64,000 nucleotides of DNA from Lachnospiraceae bacterium (lineage in GTDB: Bacteria; Bacillota; Clostridia; Lachnospirales; Lachnospiraceae). Below the pieces are notes generated by a model that made no database searches, had not been told where the DNA came from, and saw nothing but the letters and a program-made list of their open reading frames with translations. This document shows, in pieces, positions 53,707-63,726 of this stretch (its first letter is position 1; every line of letters begins with the position of its first letter). A program made the translations under genes and the position numbers. The DNA lies in assembly GCA_902363675.1 (NCBI GenBank), contig CABJAV010000002.1:125583-189582 (forward strand), in the 5' to 3' direction.

Positions 53707-56115
53707 ATGGGAAATCGTACAGAGAAGGAAATGGAGCCAAGAATGCCGCTTACACGCGTGCAGGCAGATTCGGGGATCGGTCTTTCTGCGGCGCAGGTGC
53801 AGGAACGCTTTGCAGCTCATGCAGACAATTATAAAGTGGAATCGTCCACGATGTCGGTATCGGACATTGTGAAGTCGAATGTGTTTACGTATTTTAATCT
53901 TATTTTTGCGATCATTGCTGTGTTGCTTTCCATTGTAGCGGCATGGTCTGATATGATGTTTCTACCGATTATTATTGCAAATACCTGTATCGGTATCATA
54001 CAGGAGGTTCATTCCAAGAAAGTACTCGACCGGCTGTCCATTTTAAATGCACCACATTGTACGGTAGTGCGGGATGGTCAGGAACATGAAGTTGAGGCGC
54101 ACAAACTGGTACTTGATGATGTGGTAATCTTGCAGGCGGGAAGTCAGATTCCGGCAGATGCGACTGTGCTTGATGGGGAGCTTCAGGTAAACGAATCACT
54201 GATTACCGGTGAATCGGATGAGATTTCCAAACATGCCGGAGATGAACTTTTGTCCGGAAGTTTTGTGGTATCCGGAAAAGCACATGCAAGGCTGGAAAAA
54301 GTCGGAAAGGATTCTTATATATCCAAATTGACTTTGCAGGCAACACAGAGTAAAAAAGGCGAACAGTCGGAGATGATCCGTTCCCTGAACTATTTGATTA
54401 TGGTAATGGGAATCATCATTATCCCGATTGGTATCGCATTGTTTGTGCAATCCTATATTTTTAATGAGGGAACATTAAAAGAGAGTATTACCGGAATGGT
54501 AGCTGCAATCATTGGTATGATTCCGGAGGGCCTGTATCTGCTTTCGAGTGTTGCGATGGCGGTGTCTTCGGTACGTCTGGCACAGAAAAAGGTATTAATT
54601 CATGACATGAAATGCATTGAGACACTGGCACGCGTCAATGTGTTATGTGTAGACAAAACAGGGACAATTACGGAACCTGGCATGCATGTGTACGAGACAA
54701 AAATTCTTGATGGATTAGATGAAACACAGACTGCTGCAACAATTGCCGATGTGGTTGCCGCACAGGAAAAAGATAATGCGACGATGGAGGCATTGCAGGA
54801 ATATTTCACGAAGGGAAGCGGACTTAAGGCAAAAGAAGTTTTTTCATTTTCTTCGGAAACAAAGTTTTCCGGAGCAACCATGGATGATGGTAAATCCTAT
54901 GTTATCGGAGCACCGGAATTTGTATTGCGCAGCCAGTTTGAGGAATATCAGGAACAGATTGCAGAGTATAGCAGTAAAGGTTATCGAGTTCTCGTTTTTG
55001 GCGAATACGAAGGAACATTATCTAAAAGTACATTGACAGAACCGGTCCTTCCGATGGGGCTTGTTATGCTTGCAAATCCAATTCGAAAGGGAGCAAAAGA
55101 TACGTTCCGTTACTTCGCAGAAAATGATGTGGAGATTAAAGTGATTTCCGGAGATAATCCGCTTACCGTGTCTGTGATTGCAGCGGAGGCTGGAATCGAA
55201 GGGGCGGAACGTTATGTGGATGCTTCCATTTTGAAAACAAAGAGTGATTATGATGAGGCAGTCGAAAAGTATACTGTGTTTGGCAGAGTGACACCAAATC
55301 AGAAACGGATGCTGGTGCAGGCTTTAAAGGAACACAAGAAGACAGTCGCTATGACTGGAGATGGTGTCAATGACGTGCTGGCATTGAAAGATGCGGACTG
55401 CAGTGTTGCGATGGCATCCGGAAGTGATGCAGCTTCGAATGTGGCACAACTGGTGCTTTTGGATTCGGATTTTGCACGCATGCCATCCGTTGTGGCAGAG
55501 GGACGACGTGTGGTAAACAACATTGAACGCACAGCATCGCTTTATATTGTTAAAAATATATTTTCCATGCTTCTTGCTATTTTTTCCGTGATCTTAATGC
55601 TGGATTATCCACTCGAGCCATCACAGGTATCTCTAATCAGTATGTTTACCATTGGAATACCTTCGTTCATTCTTGCACTTGAGCCGAATAAGAATCCAAT
55701 CCGGGGAAGATTCCTTACCAATGTTTTGATAAAAGCACTTCCGGCTGGACTTACGGATTTCCTTGTGGTAAGCGGGCTGGTATTATTCTGCAGGGAATTT
55801 TCTGTGGATCTGGACTGTCTTTCTACATCCTGTACGATTCTTGTGGCAATCGTTGGATTTATGATTTTGTATCGCATTGCAAAGCCAATGAATATAGGCC
55901 ATATCATTATGATGATCGGTGTGGTTGCAGGCTGGCTGTTCTGTATGTTATTTGTAAGTAAATTCTTTGCAATCACCGGTATTTCCAAACAGTGTGCAAT
56001 GCTTATGGTTGTGTTCGCAATTATTACAGAACCGGCTTTGCGCTATCTCAGTCTGATTGTGGAAGGCATGCATGACTGGGGAAGCAGAGTGATGCAGAAA
56101 GCGAAAAAAGCATAG
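53707..56115 (+). CDS. Cation-transporting P-type ATPase (CtpE/Exp7-like)
   Basis: 802 residues. Phosphorylation motif CVDKTGTIT with Asp316, TGES (~164), GDGVNDVLALKDAD hinge and about 8-10 membrane helices. The membrane segment before the phosphorylation site carries IPEGLYLLSSVAM in place of the CPC of heavy-metal pumps, so it is not a Cu/Zn/Cd pump. It resembles CtpE/Exp7-type pumps; CtpE of mycobacteria is a calcium importer. The true ion is not deducible. Confidence 0.85.
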   Translation: MGNRTEKEMEPRMPLTRVQADSGIGLSAAQVQERFAAHADNYKVESSTMSVSDIVKSNVFTYFNLIFAIIAVLLSIVAAWSDMMFLPIIIANTCIGIIQEVHSKKVLDRLSILNAPHCTVVRDGQEHEVEAHKLVLDDVVILQAGSQIPADATVLDGELQVNESLITGESDEISKHAGDELLSGSFVVSGKAHARLEKVGKDSYISKLTLQATQSKKGEQSEMIRSLNYLIMVMGIIIIPIGIALFVQSYIFNEGTLKESITGMVAAIIGMIPEGLYLLSSVAMAVSSVRLAQKKVLIHDMKCIETLARVNVLCVDKTGTITEPGMHVYETKILDGLDETQTAATIADVVAAQEKDNATMEALQEYFTKGSGLKAKEVFSFSSETKFSGATMDDGKSYVIGAPEFVLRSQFEEYQEQIAEYSSKGYRVLVFGEYEGTLSKSTLTEPVLPMGLVMLANPIRKGAKDTFRYFAENDVEIKVISGDNPLTVSVIAAEAGIEGAERYVDASILKTKSDYDEAVEKYTVFGRVTPNQKRMLVQALKEHKKTVAMTGDGVNDVLALKDADCSVAMASGSDAASNVAQLVLLDSDFARMPSVVAEGRRVVNNIERTASLYIVKNIFSMLLAIFSVILMLDYPLEPSQVSLISMFTIGIPSFILALEPNKNPIRGRFLTNVLIKALPAGLTDFLVVSGLVLFCREFSVDLDCLSTSCTILVAIVGFMILYRIAKPMNIGHIIMMIGVVAGWLFCMLFVSKFFAITGISKQCAMLMVVFAIITEPALRYLSLIVEGMHDWGSRVMQKAKKA

Positions 56116-56129
56116 ACATGAGTTGACAG

Positions 56130-56158
56130 TTGCAAGACATTGTAGAATCGTCTATAAT
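56130..56158 (+). promoter_or_regulatory. Promoter of the four-gene unknown operon
   Basis: TTGCAA (56130-56135), 17-base spacer, TATAAT (56153-56158), 48 bases before the GTG start. Confidence 0.7.
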
Positions 56159-56206
56159 TAATTAATATATTTACAGAATAAGATTTTTACAAAAGCAGGT
56201 GCAGGT

Positions 56207-59200
56207 GTGCGTAAACGAATCAGGCAGATAGCCAGGGATAAATTCGAATACGATCAGCCATGTATTTCGCTCCCGGAGGAGGAGCTGTCAATTCAGGTGT
56301 TGGAAGGACAGACATACGAAGGCAGTTTTTCCGTTGCCAGCACAAATCGGATTCCAGTTCGGGGAATTGTTTATACAACAAATCCCCGGATGGAATGTCT
56401 GACAACACAATTTGAGGGCGAAGAGATCCGTATTCGATATCAATTTCATAGCAAAGGCCTTGTGGAAGGTGAAGTAGAAAAGGGTGACTTTGTTCTTGTA
56501 TGTGAACAGAGAGTGTACATCCTTTCTTTTCGTGTATCCGTTTCCAGGTTGTATATCGAAGCAACGAATGGATTTATTCGCAGTCTTTCAGATTTTTCAA
56601 GTCTGGCGCAGACAAATTGGAATGAGGCGTATCAGTTATTCTATCATCATGATTTTTCTAATATATTCAGTCAGAAAGAACAAAAAGAAGCCATGATGTA
56701 TCGTGGAATTATGGCTGCAAAACCATCGCAACAGAACATGGAAGAATTCCTCATCGGCATTCACAAAAAGAGCAGGGTATGTTTTAACGTTGCATCTGAT
56801 GATGTGTCATTGGAGATGACAGAGACCTTACAGCAGGAAGTTGAGATTAAAAAGAGTGAGTGGGGTTATATTTCCATTGATATTGAGACGGATGGAGCTT
56901 TTATCCGTTTGTCGGATAACCGAATTACAACAGAAGATTTTTTGGGAAGTTCTTACACATTTAAGTATCTGATCGATTATGACCGGATGCATATGGGATA
57001 TAATTTTGGCCGTATTAAGTTCGCTTCTGCCTACGAGACAAAAATTATTGAGATTACAGCGCATAAGAGAACCAGGACAGGTAAAAATGAAGTTCGTTCT
57101 CAGGTCAAAGAATATAAAGTCGGTATTATGGAGCTTTATCAGTCTTATCGTCTGAAACGCATAGTTACTGGTGTATGGGCCAATGAGACAATTGATATTT
57201 TGAATCATTTGCATGCAATCGATGGGCAGGAACCAATGTACATGCTGATGAAAGCACAGGCTTTGATAATTAACCGGCAAAGACAGGAAGCCGAATGGAT
57301 TCTTGATTCATTCAAACGTACGTGGAAGGATGAAAAATCCCCTGTTTTTGGATATTATCTGTATCTTTTGACACTTATGGAGCGGGAACCGTCCTATGTG
57401 GACCGGATGACGAATGAAATTGAACTGATTTTCCGGGATTACCCGGAATCGTCGCTTCTTTTCTGGATTTTACTGTTTTTGAAAGAAGATTATTATAATA
57501 ATAGTTTCCATAAGCTAAAGGCAATTGAAAACTGGGTTATGAATGGATGTACATCTCCGTATTTGTATCTGGAAGCATACTATCTTATGCTCCAGGAGCC
57601 ATATCTTTTGACGAAACTCGGTAAATTTGAGATACGGATTCTTCGCTGGGCAATTCGTAATCAAGTACTAAGCAAGGAACTTGCAACGCAGATTTTTGAT
57701 ATCATAGAATTGAACAAGGGATTTCATAAAGCAGAATACCAGCTTTTGTGCGCAGCCTACGAAGTGGAAAAGAAACCGGAATATCTGGGCCTGATCTGCA
57801 GTTATCTCATACGTGCCCAGAGATTTGATGTTAGATATCATACATGGTTTGAAATGGGAATCGAAGAGAAACTACGCATTACCGGATTATATGAAGCGTA
57901 TCTGCTTTCTCTGGATGACCGGGCCATTAGGGCGGTACCAAAAATTATACAGATGTATTTTCAATATGACAGCAATCTGTCTTACCGCAAGATGGCAATT
58001 TTATACAATAATATTATTGCTTCCAAAAAAACGGATCCGGAGATGTATGGCAAATATCAAAAGACGATGGGCCGCTTTGCCATGGAACAGGCAGAACTGG
58101 GACATATGGATGATAATCTGGCCGTGCTTTATGAGGAAATGCTGGATTTAGGTCTCATCGACGAAGAATTATCGCATTGCATGTCGCGTATTTTATTTAC
58201 GCATAAGCTGAATGTGTTTGATGCACGTATTGTCCGGGTAATCATATATCAGAAACAGTTAAAAGAGCCGCAGATTGTACCTGTGACAGATCAGACAGCA
58301 TATTTTCAGCTATATACAAATGATTATGTGATGCTGTTTGAGGATGAAAAAGGACACAGGTACATCAGCAGTATAGCTTACCGTATTGAAAATCTTATAA
58401 ATCTGGATAAATATCTGGAACGGTGCAGAAAGCTTGCTGTCAATGAACTGCCATATATATTGGCATATCTGGACAAGAAAAAATCCTTATCTTTTACGAA
58501 AGAAGATGAGGAATTCTTCCCGGTATTATTATTCTCAAATGATTTGGATAAATCATACCAGGCAGGCATTGCACAGGCAATTATGAACTATGCAGAAAAT
58601 GTAAAGGATTATCCGAAAAATGATCTGCACAGATATTTGCAGGAAGCAGATTATGAAACAATGTCGCAGCCAGTTCGTCAATACATGATGGAATCACTTG
58701 TTGTTTATCAGTATTTTGATCTGGCTTATGATCTGGTACAGACATTTGGCATGGATCAGATGACACCGGCAACAGGACTGACACTTGTAAGTGTGATGCT
58801 TGAACGTCACAAAGAAGATAACGATGCTGATGAGCCATTACTTCGTTTTGTTGCGTATGTTTTTCTAAATAAAAAGTATAATGATGCGGTGCTTACTTAT
58901 TTATGCCGGTTTTATCATGGACCGACGGAACAGATGCAGCGTCTCTGGCGTGCGGCTCAGGAATTTGGAATACAGACCTTTGAACTTGAGGAACGCATTC
59001 TGGTACAGATGATGTATGCCGGAGAAGAGTTCTCCGAAGATGAATTGTTTTTGCACTATTACAAGACCGGCGGAAGAGAACTTGTGGTACTGGCTTATAT
59101 TACACTGCGCGCGCGTGCGTACTTTGTGAAAGATGAGAAAATCACCGGAAATATCATGGGAATCATTCGTGAGCGATACCAGCATCATATGGATTTGAAC

Positions 59201-59749
59201 GATGCTTGTAAGCTTGCACTTTTGAAAGCGTTGTCTACGGAATTAAAAGTGGATGATAACATTTATAAGATGGAAGATGCGCTGCTTTCGGAATATACCT
59301 CACGGGGCATGAATTTTGCTTTTTTCAAGAAACTGGATAAGCATCTGGTATATAAATACCATCTTTATGACAAAGTGTTTTTGGAACATTGTGCAGATCC
59401 GCGCACCCATGTGGTTTTGAATTACAGCAGGGACGAAGATGGAGAAAATTTCATCCGTGAAGATATGGTAAATGTATACGCAGGTATTTTTGTTAAGACA
59501 TTTGTATTGTTTTTCGGAGATGTTGTACAGTACTATATTGCAGAAGAATTAGATGGTCAGGTAGCCGTAACAGAAAGTAATCGTATTTCTAACAATGATG
59601 TATTGGCAAAAAATGATACCAGCCGCTTTCATCTGATTAATCAGATGCTGATTTCTGCGACACTGCAGGATTATAATTCTGAGTTTGTATCGATGAAGCA
59701 ATATGCAGAATATGAGGAGACTACCAAAAATCTTTTTAAACTCTTATAA
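56207..59749 (+). CDS. Giant helical-repeat protein of unknown function (DUF5717-like)
   Basis: 1,180 residues, GTG start with AGGTG in front. I recognise it as the large protein labelled DUF5717 in Lachnospiraceae, with no known role. Residues ~1-320 are beta-rich (FSVASTNRIPVRGIVYTTNP, GEVEKGDFVLVCEQRVYILSFRVS) and the rest is a long alpha-solenoid of TPR-like helices up to about residue 1,000. A C-terminal beta part (HVVLNYSRDEDGENFIREDMVNVY) ends it. No signal peptide or membrane helix, so cytoplasmic. Next gene begins 12 bases later. Confidence 0.7.
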   Translation: MRKRIRQIARDKFEYDQPCISLPEEELSIQVLEGQTYEGSFSVASTNRIPVRGIVYTTNPRMECLTTQFEGEEIRIRYQFHSKGLVEGEVEKGDFVLVCEQRVYILSFRVSVSRLYIEATNGFIRSLSDFSSLAQTNWNEAYQLFYHHDFSNIFSQKEQKEAMMYRGIMAAKPSQQNMEEFLIGIHKKSRVCFNVASDDVSLEMTETLQQEVEIKKSEWGYISIDIETDGAFIRLSDNRITTEDFLGSSYTFKYLIDYDRMHMGYNFGRIKFASAYETKIIEITAHKRTRTGKNEVRSQVKEYKVGIMELYQSYRLKRIVTGVWANETIDILNHLHAIDGQEPMYMLMKAQALIINRQRQEAEWILDSFKRTWKDEKSPVFGYYLYLLTLMEREPSYVDRMTNEIELIFRDYPESSLLFWILLFLKEDYYNNSFHKLKAIENWVMNGCTSPYLYLEAYYLMLQEPYLLTKLGKFEIRILRWAIRNQVLSKELATQIFDIIELNKGFHKAEYQLLCAAYEVEKKPEYLGLICSYLIRAQRFDVRYHTWFEMGIEEKLRITGLYEAYLLSLDDRAIRAVPKIIQMYFQYDSNLSYRKMAILYNNIIASKKTDPEMYGKYQKTMGRFAMEQAELGHMDDNLAVLYEEMLDLGLIDEELSHCMSRILFTHKLNVFDARIVRVIIYQKQLKEPQIVPVTDQTAYFQLYTNDYVMLFEDEKGHRYISSIAYRIENLINLDKYLERCRKLAVNELPYILAYLDKKKSLSFTKEDEEFFPVLLFSNDLDKSYQAGIAQAIMNYAENVKDYPKNDLHRYLQEADYETMSQPVRQYMMESLVVYQYFDLAYDLVQTFGMDQMTPATGLTLVSVMLERHKEDNDADEPLLRFVAYVFLNKKYNDAVLTYLCRFYHGPTEQMQRLWRAAQEFGIQTFELEERILVQMMYAGEEFSEDELFLHYYKTGGRELVVLAYITLRARAYFVKDEKITGNIMGIIRERYQHHMDLNDACKLALLKALSTELKVDDNIYKMEDALLSEYTSRGMNFAFFKKLDKHLVYKYHLYDKVFLEHCADPRTHVVLNYSRDEDGENFIREDMVNVYAGIFVKTFVLFFGDVVQYYIAEELDGQVAVTESNRISNNDVLAKNDTSRFHLINQMLISATLQDYNSEFVSMKQYAEYEETTKNLFKLL

Positions 59750-59761
59750 AAGGGAAAAGAC

Positions 59762-60997
59762 ATGGATAAGAAGAATAATGCGTATTATCTTGGCATTGAT
59801 TTATGTGATACCTATGCCATGGTAAGTTTCTATCAATTGAATATGGAAGAACCGGATACCGTCAGTACGATTGCCGGAAGTGAAAATTATCGTATACCGC
59901 TCATACTTGCACGTCGGAAAAATGTGGGAATGTGGTATTATGGTGATGAAGCCAGAAAGATGGCAAAAACGAGTGAGGTTCTCTGTGTAGATTGTCTGTT
60001 GCAGCGAGCAATTAACAAGGAAAAAGTTCTTGTGGGTGACACTTCTTACGATGCGGTAGAACTGTTGGCATTATTTTTAAAGAAAGTCATGGAGCTGCCA
60101 CAGAAACTTGGAACATCCATGCATGTGGAGCGCCTTGCTATTACGGTGGAACGTCTGACAAAAGAAAACATGGAAGTTTTCTGGAAAGTCGCAAATAAAC
60201 TCGAGCTTACCGAAGAACATTTTATGGTCATAGACCACAAAGAGAGTTTTTATTATTTTGTGTTAAGTCAGCAGAAAGAGTTGTGGAATCATGATGTGTT
60301 TTTATTCTCTTGTGAAGGGGACATGTTATTTTCGTATGATTTAAAACGGGATGTAAGGACAACTCCACAGGTCGTTACGATTCGGGAATCAGCTCCACAA
60401 CAGTTGGGCGAGAACCGTGATGCATCTTTTTCTAATATTATGACAGAGGCATTTATGAATCGAATTGTCTCAAGTGTCTATCTTGTGGGAGATGGATTTG
60501 ATGGAGACTGGATGAAAAATTCGGTCAAAATTATGTGTAGCGGACGCAGGGCTTTTATTGGGAAAAATCTGTTTTGTAAAGGCGCGTGTTATGCGGCTGC
60601 CATTCGGGACCGGCAGAATCTCTGGCCTTATATTTACATGGGAGAGAATGAAATGAAATTCAATCTCAGTCTCAAAGTAAAAGAAAAAGGAAATGTCGCT
60701 TTCTACAATCTGATTTCGGCGGGGAAAAACTGGTTTGAGGCAAAAGGCGCCTGTGAAGTGATTTTGTCTGGGGCGCCGGAGATTGATTTCTGGAAACAGT
60801 TACCCAACAGTCGAGAGGCAATCATTGAAACATTGGAACTGACGGATTTGCCGAAGCGTCCGGATCGTACAACAAGGCTACGAATTACCGCGACATCGGT
60901 TTCGGATGATAAGATAGAGATAGAGATTAAAGATCTTGGCTTTGGGGAGTTTTTCCGTGCAACGGATAAAATCTGGAGACACACCATGGTCATGTAG
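59762..60997 (+). CDS. Hsp70/actin-like ATPase (DUF5716-type)
   Basis: 411 residues. YLGIDLCDTYAMVSFYQ is the phosphate-1 loop of the actin/Hsp70 fold; VYLVGDGFDGDW is the adenosine motif; GRRAFIGKNLFCKGACYAA matches the preceding helix. After residue ~300 comes a small beta domain like a short Hsp70 substrate domain. It is smaller than DnaK and lacks its lid. Acts with the giant helical protein, given 12-bp spacing. Chaperone or scaffold function is inference. Confidence 0.7.
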   Translation: MDKKNNAYYLGIDLCDTYAMVSFYQLNMEEPDTVSTIAGSENYRIPLILARRKNVGMWYYGDEARKMAKTSEVLCVDCLLQRAINKEKVLVGDTSYDAVELLALFLKKVMELPQKLGTSMHVERLAITVERLTKENMEVFWKVANKLELTEEHFMVIDHKESFYYFVLSQQKELWNHDVFLFSCEGDMLFSYDLKRDVRTTPQVVTIRESAPQQLGENRDASFSNIMTEAFMNRIVSSVYLVGDGFDGDWMKNSVKIMCSGRRAFIGKNLFCKGACYAAAIRDRQNLWPYIYMGENEMKFNLSLKVKEKGNVAFYNLISAGKNWFEAKGACEVILSGAPEIDFWKQLPNSREAIIETLELTDLPKRPDRTTRLRITATSVSDDKIEIEIKDLGFGEFFRATDKIWRHTMVM

Positions 60998-61006
60998 GGG
61001 AAACGT

Positions 61007-61846
61007 ATGAGTGAATTATTGTTTTGTCATGCACCAATCGCAGCACTGCCGTATTATATCGAGGAACTTGGAATTAATATTTATTCGATGGAGGAATTGT
61101 GCTATTTTATCGCAGGAAACGTGTTTCTGCTGGATGATTCTTTCATGAATGAAGAATTGTGTACCTGGATAGAAAAGCAGATGGGAGCGTACAAACTTGC
61201 TGAAAATTTAAGGAATGTCATACACGCAGGCAGACGTTTATCTGTATTTGTGGATTTGATTTTGGAAGATACCTGTTACTATTCCAAAGCGGAGATCGAC
61301 AATATTGTATCTGTGCTTGAGCAGTTGGAACAGAAAACGGGCTTTGAATGCAGTAAAATGCGCGCAGATCAGCTTATGGAAAAAGAAAAATATCTTGCAG
61401 CAATCTATGCTTACCGGAAATTGCTTGAGTCTGAAGAGGCAAAAGAGACGGATGCATTGCTGAAAGGAAATGTATGGCATAATTTGGGAACTGCATATGC
61501 AAGGCTTTTTCTTTTTGGGGAGGCAGCTGCATGCTATGAGAATGCCTATGAATTGAATCAGACATATGAGTCGGTGAGGGAAGCTTTATTGTGCTACTGC
61601 TATATGGATGATGAGGAGAAACTGCAGCAGAAATGTGCACAGTATTATATAGATGAACATGCAATAGAAAATTTGAAAAAAGATCAAAAAGATGCGAAAG
61701 AAGATGCTCGCATCAAAGAGTTTGATCAGCGACTGGAAAAAATTCAGTCCATGCTTACAGAAGGACAGAAAATCGAGGCAAAGGATGCGTTAAACGATAT
61801 TATTTTTAACTGGAAGGAAGAATATCGGAGAGGTTGTAAAGTATAG
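61007..61846 (+). CDS. TPR-containing protein of the same operon
   Basis: 279 residues, soluble. Residues ~160-195 (NVWHNLGTAYARLFLFGEAAACYENAYELN) form a clear TPR; the C-terminal ~60 residues are a charged coiled coil (LEKIQSMLTEGQKIEAKDAL). Starts 9 bases after the ATPase gene. Probable adaptor; TPRs often bind Hsp70 tails. Confidence 0.65.
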   Translation: MSELLFCHAPIAALPYYIEELGINIYSMEELCYFIAGNVFLLDDSFMNEELCTWIEKQMGAYKLAENLRNVIHAGRRLSVFVDLILEDTCYYSKAEIDNIVSVLEQLEQKTGFECSKMRADQLMEKEKYLAAIYAYRKLLESEEAKETDALLKGNVWHNLGTAYARLFLFGEAAACYENAYELNQTYESVREALLCYCYMDDEEKLQQKCAQYYIDEHAIENLKKDQKDAKEDARIKEFDQRLEKIQSMLTEGQKIEAKDALNDIIFNWKEEYRRGCKV

Positions 61847-61851
61847 GTATT

Positions 61852-63051
61852 ATGTTTTTATCGAGGCTATTTCATAAAAAAAATAAAAAGAAATGGGAAG
61901 AGGATGTTGCAAAGTATGAGCAGGCGCGTTATGCAACTTTAGAGACGGAGAACAGTGAGCGGACCCTGCATCTTACGGAACCTGAGAATGCTGCAGGTTA
62001 TGTGGTGGATCTGTGCGAGCAGATGATTGATGTATCTAAAAACATTGAAGGAATCCGGCAGGAATATCAGATGGTTACTTCTTATCTGACAGACATACAG
62101 ATCATTGAGGAACTTACGGAAGCAGAACGAACGCCAATTGAAGCTTGTGCACAGCATGTCTCCCAGTTGGAAAAACAAAGAAGCGAATTTTTAAAGATTG
62201 AGCATAAACTTTCGGACACGCAGTATGGGCAGATGCAACAGGAGGAGGCAAAACTTCCGGGCGTCATACGACGACTGAAAGAAAACGAAAACTATCTTGA
62301 TAAAATAAAAAAAGATCTTGCATACCTGGAAGGTGAAAAACTGCAGTGGTCCATGCTTCGAACAGAGTCATTGCATACACAGAATATCATGCGGAAAGCA
62401 TCCTGTGTACTGTTATCTATATTTACGATTGCATTTGTGCTGGCGTTGGTCGGATCCTGGTATTTTCACGTAGAGGCACAGCTGCCGATCACGATCGGAT
62501 GTTTTGTGGCGGCGATTATAGGTGTATTTGTTTTTATAAGATATCAGGAAGCTACAAAAAATATCCGTAAGGCTGATATTAATAAAAATCATGCGATTTC
62601 TCTGGAAAATCATGTGAAGATCCGGTTCGTGAATATGAAAAATGCGGTGGATTATACGTGCGAAAAATATCATGTGCACAATGCGAATGAGTTGCAGGCA
62701 CTGTATGAGCAATACCAGAGTGAGGCAAAAGAAAAGGAGCAGTTCCGCAAGACCAACGATGAACTGGAATATTATTCGAAATCTCTGATTCACTATCTCT
62801 CAAAGCAAAAAATGTATGATGCAAAAGTGTGGATACAGCATGCGGATGCAATCATAGACAGCAGGGAACTGGTCGAATTAAAGCATAATCTTATTGAGCG
62901 CAGACAGCATTTGCGCGGACGGATTGAAAGCGCATTACAAAGCATTGAAATTATGAAGAAGGATGCAATGAAACAGGCGAAGTATATGGACGACAATGGC
63001 TTGCAGTTACAGAAAATCATTCAGAAAATAGATCAGATGAATCAGTACTAA
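61852..63051 (+). CDS. Membrane protein with long coiled coils
   Basis: 399 residues. Two long coiled coils (~20-175 and ~235-390) flank a pair of membrane helices (~185-228, CVLLSIFTIAFVLALVGSWYF and ITIGCFVAAIIGVFVFIRY). Both coils face the cytoplasm. Starts 5 bases after the TPR gene. Likely anchors the complex to the membrane. Family not recognised. Confidence 0.65.
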   Translation: MFLSRLFHKKNKKKWEEDVAKYEQARYATLETENSERTLHLTEPENAAGYVVDLCEQMIDVSKNIEGIRQEYQMVTSYLTDIQIIEELTEAERTPIEACAQHVSQLEKQRSEFLKIEHKLSDTQYGQMQQEEAKLPGVIRRLKENENYLDKIKKDLAYLEGEKLQWSMLRTESLHTQNIMRKASCVLLSIFTIAFVLALVGSWYFHVEAQLPITIGCFVAAIIGVFVFIRYQEATKNIRKADINKNHAISLENHVKIRFVNMKNAVDYTCEKYHVHNANELQALYEQYQSEAKEKEQFRKTNDELEYYSKSLIHYLSKQKMYDAKVWIQHADAIIDSRELVELKHNLIERRQHLRGRIESALQSIEIMKKDAMKQAKYMDDNGLQLQKIIQKIDQMNQY

Positions 63052-63067
63052 ATCCTTCACATTTTAT

Positions 63068-63096
63068 GCATATATTCATAATATATAGCATACGCA
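63068..63096 (+). promoter_or_regulatory. Candidate sigma-E-type promoter of cotJ
   Basis: GCATATA (63068-63074), 14-base spacer, CATACGCA (63089-63096), near the mother-cell sigma-E pattern. Only a partial match. Confidence 0.35.
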
Positions 63097-63117
63097 AAAT
63101 GGAAAGGATTTCAGACA

Positions 63118-63315
63118 ATGGATACAAAATTGAATATCGCATCCTGCAAAGAGACAAACACGGAACAGGTACCGGGTATGGCATATGTTCCGTGGCAGCA
63201 GTTTACCAGAACTTATGATCCGAACCGGGCACTGAGGGCCGGAACTATTTTTCCGGAACTTGATAAGCCGTTTACTGGAAATTGTACATGGAACAATGGA
63301 GGTAGACGCAGATGA
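63118..63315 (+). CDS. cotJA: Spore coat-associated protein CotJA
   Basis: 65 residues; MAYVPWQQFTRTYDPNRALRAGTIFPELDKPF is the CotJA signature. It goes into the spore coat with CotJB and the manganese catalase CotJC. Overlaps cotJB by 4 bases. Confidence 0.92.
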   Translation: MDTKLNIASCKETNTEQVPGMAYVPWQQFTRTYDPNRALRAGTIFPELDKPFTGNCTWNNGGRRR

Positions 63316-63596
63316 ACAGACCAAATCAGGATATGCAGCAAAAGAGAATGAACCAGAAGGAACTGTATGAGTGGATCATGATGCTTGGATTTTGTGCTGT
63401 GGACATGATGCTTTATCTGGATACGCACCCGGATGATGAAGAGGCGTTGAACTATTTTAATCAGTGCACTGCGCTTTACAATGCAGCAAAACAGTCTTAT
63501 CAGGAACAGTTTGGTCAATTGAATGCATTCTCAGAGCAGGAACGTTCTTCCTGGGATTGGAATACAGCACCGATGCCATGGGAAGGGGGAATGTAA
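63312..63596 (+). CDS. cotJB: Spore coat protein CotJB
   Basis: 94 residues with LYEWIMMLGFCAVDMMLYLDTHPDDEEAL and the W-rich end SSWDWNTAPMPWEGGM. Intact. GGTAGACG before the ATG; cotJC begins 3 bases later. Confidence 0.92.
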   Translation: MNRPNQDMQQKRMNQKELYEWIMMLGFCAVDMMLYLDTHPDDEEALNYFNQCTALYNAAKQSYQEQFGQLNAFSEQERSSWDWNTAPMPWEGGM

Positions 63597-63599
63597 TTT

Positions 63600-63713
63600 A
63601 TGTGGAGTTATGAAAAACGATTACAGTATCCGATTCATATTACGACACCGAATGCGAAGATGGCGTCTTATATTATCAGCCAGTATGGAGGTCGGTACTG
63701 CAATACCCTATAA
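63600..63713 (+). pseudogene. cotJC: cotJC (spore coat manganese catalase), 5' fragment cut by a mobile element
   Basis: The frame MWSYEKRLQYPIHITTPNAK... matches the first ~31 residues of CotJC, including ISQYGG, and then runs into unrelated residues (RYCNTL) and a stop. Intact CotJC is about 190 residues. The break lies at about 63690. On its other side is the 3' end of a serine recombinase gene. The missing part should be at the far end of the element, outside the window. Confidence 0.85.
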
Positions 63714-63720
63714 CGGATAG
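63687..63720. other. Putative attachment junction (attL/attR)
   Basis: Cross-over region at the end of the cotJC homology (GGAGGT) next to a near palindrome GGTACTGCAATACC (63694-63707; one mismatched pair). Large serine recombinases use short imperfectly symmetrical att sites with a 2-base core, so the site is plausible but its exact core is unknown. Confidence 0.5.
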
Positions 63721-63726
63721 AAACCG

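Noticed and set aside
53707..56115. Heavy-metal (Cu/Zn/Cd) pump
   Set aside because: No CPC/CPx motif in the membrane segment and no N-terminal metal domain.
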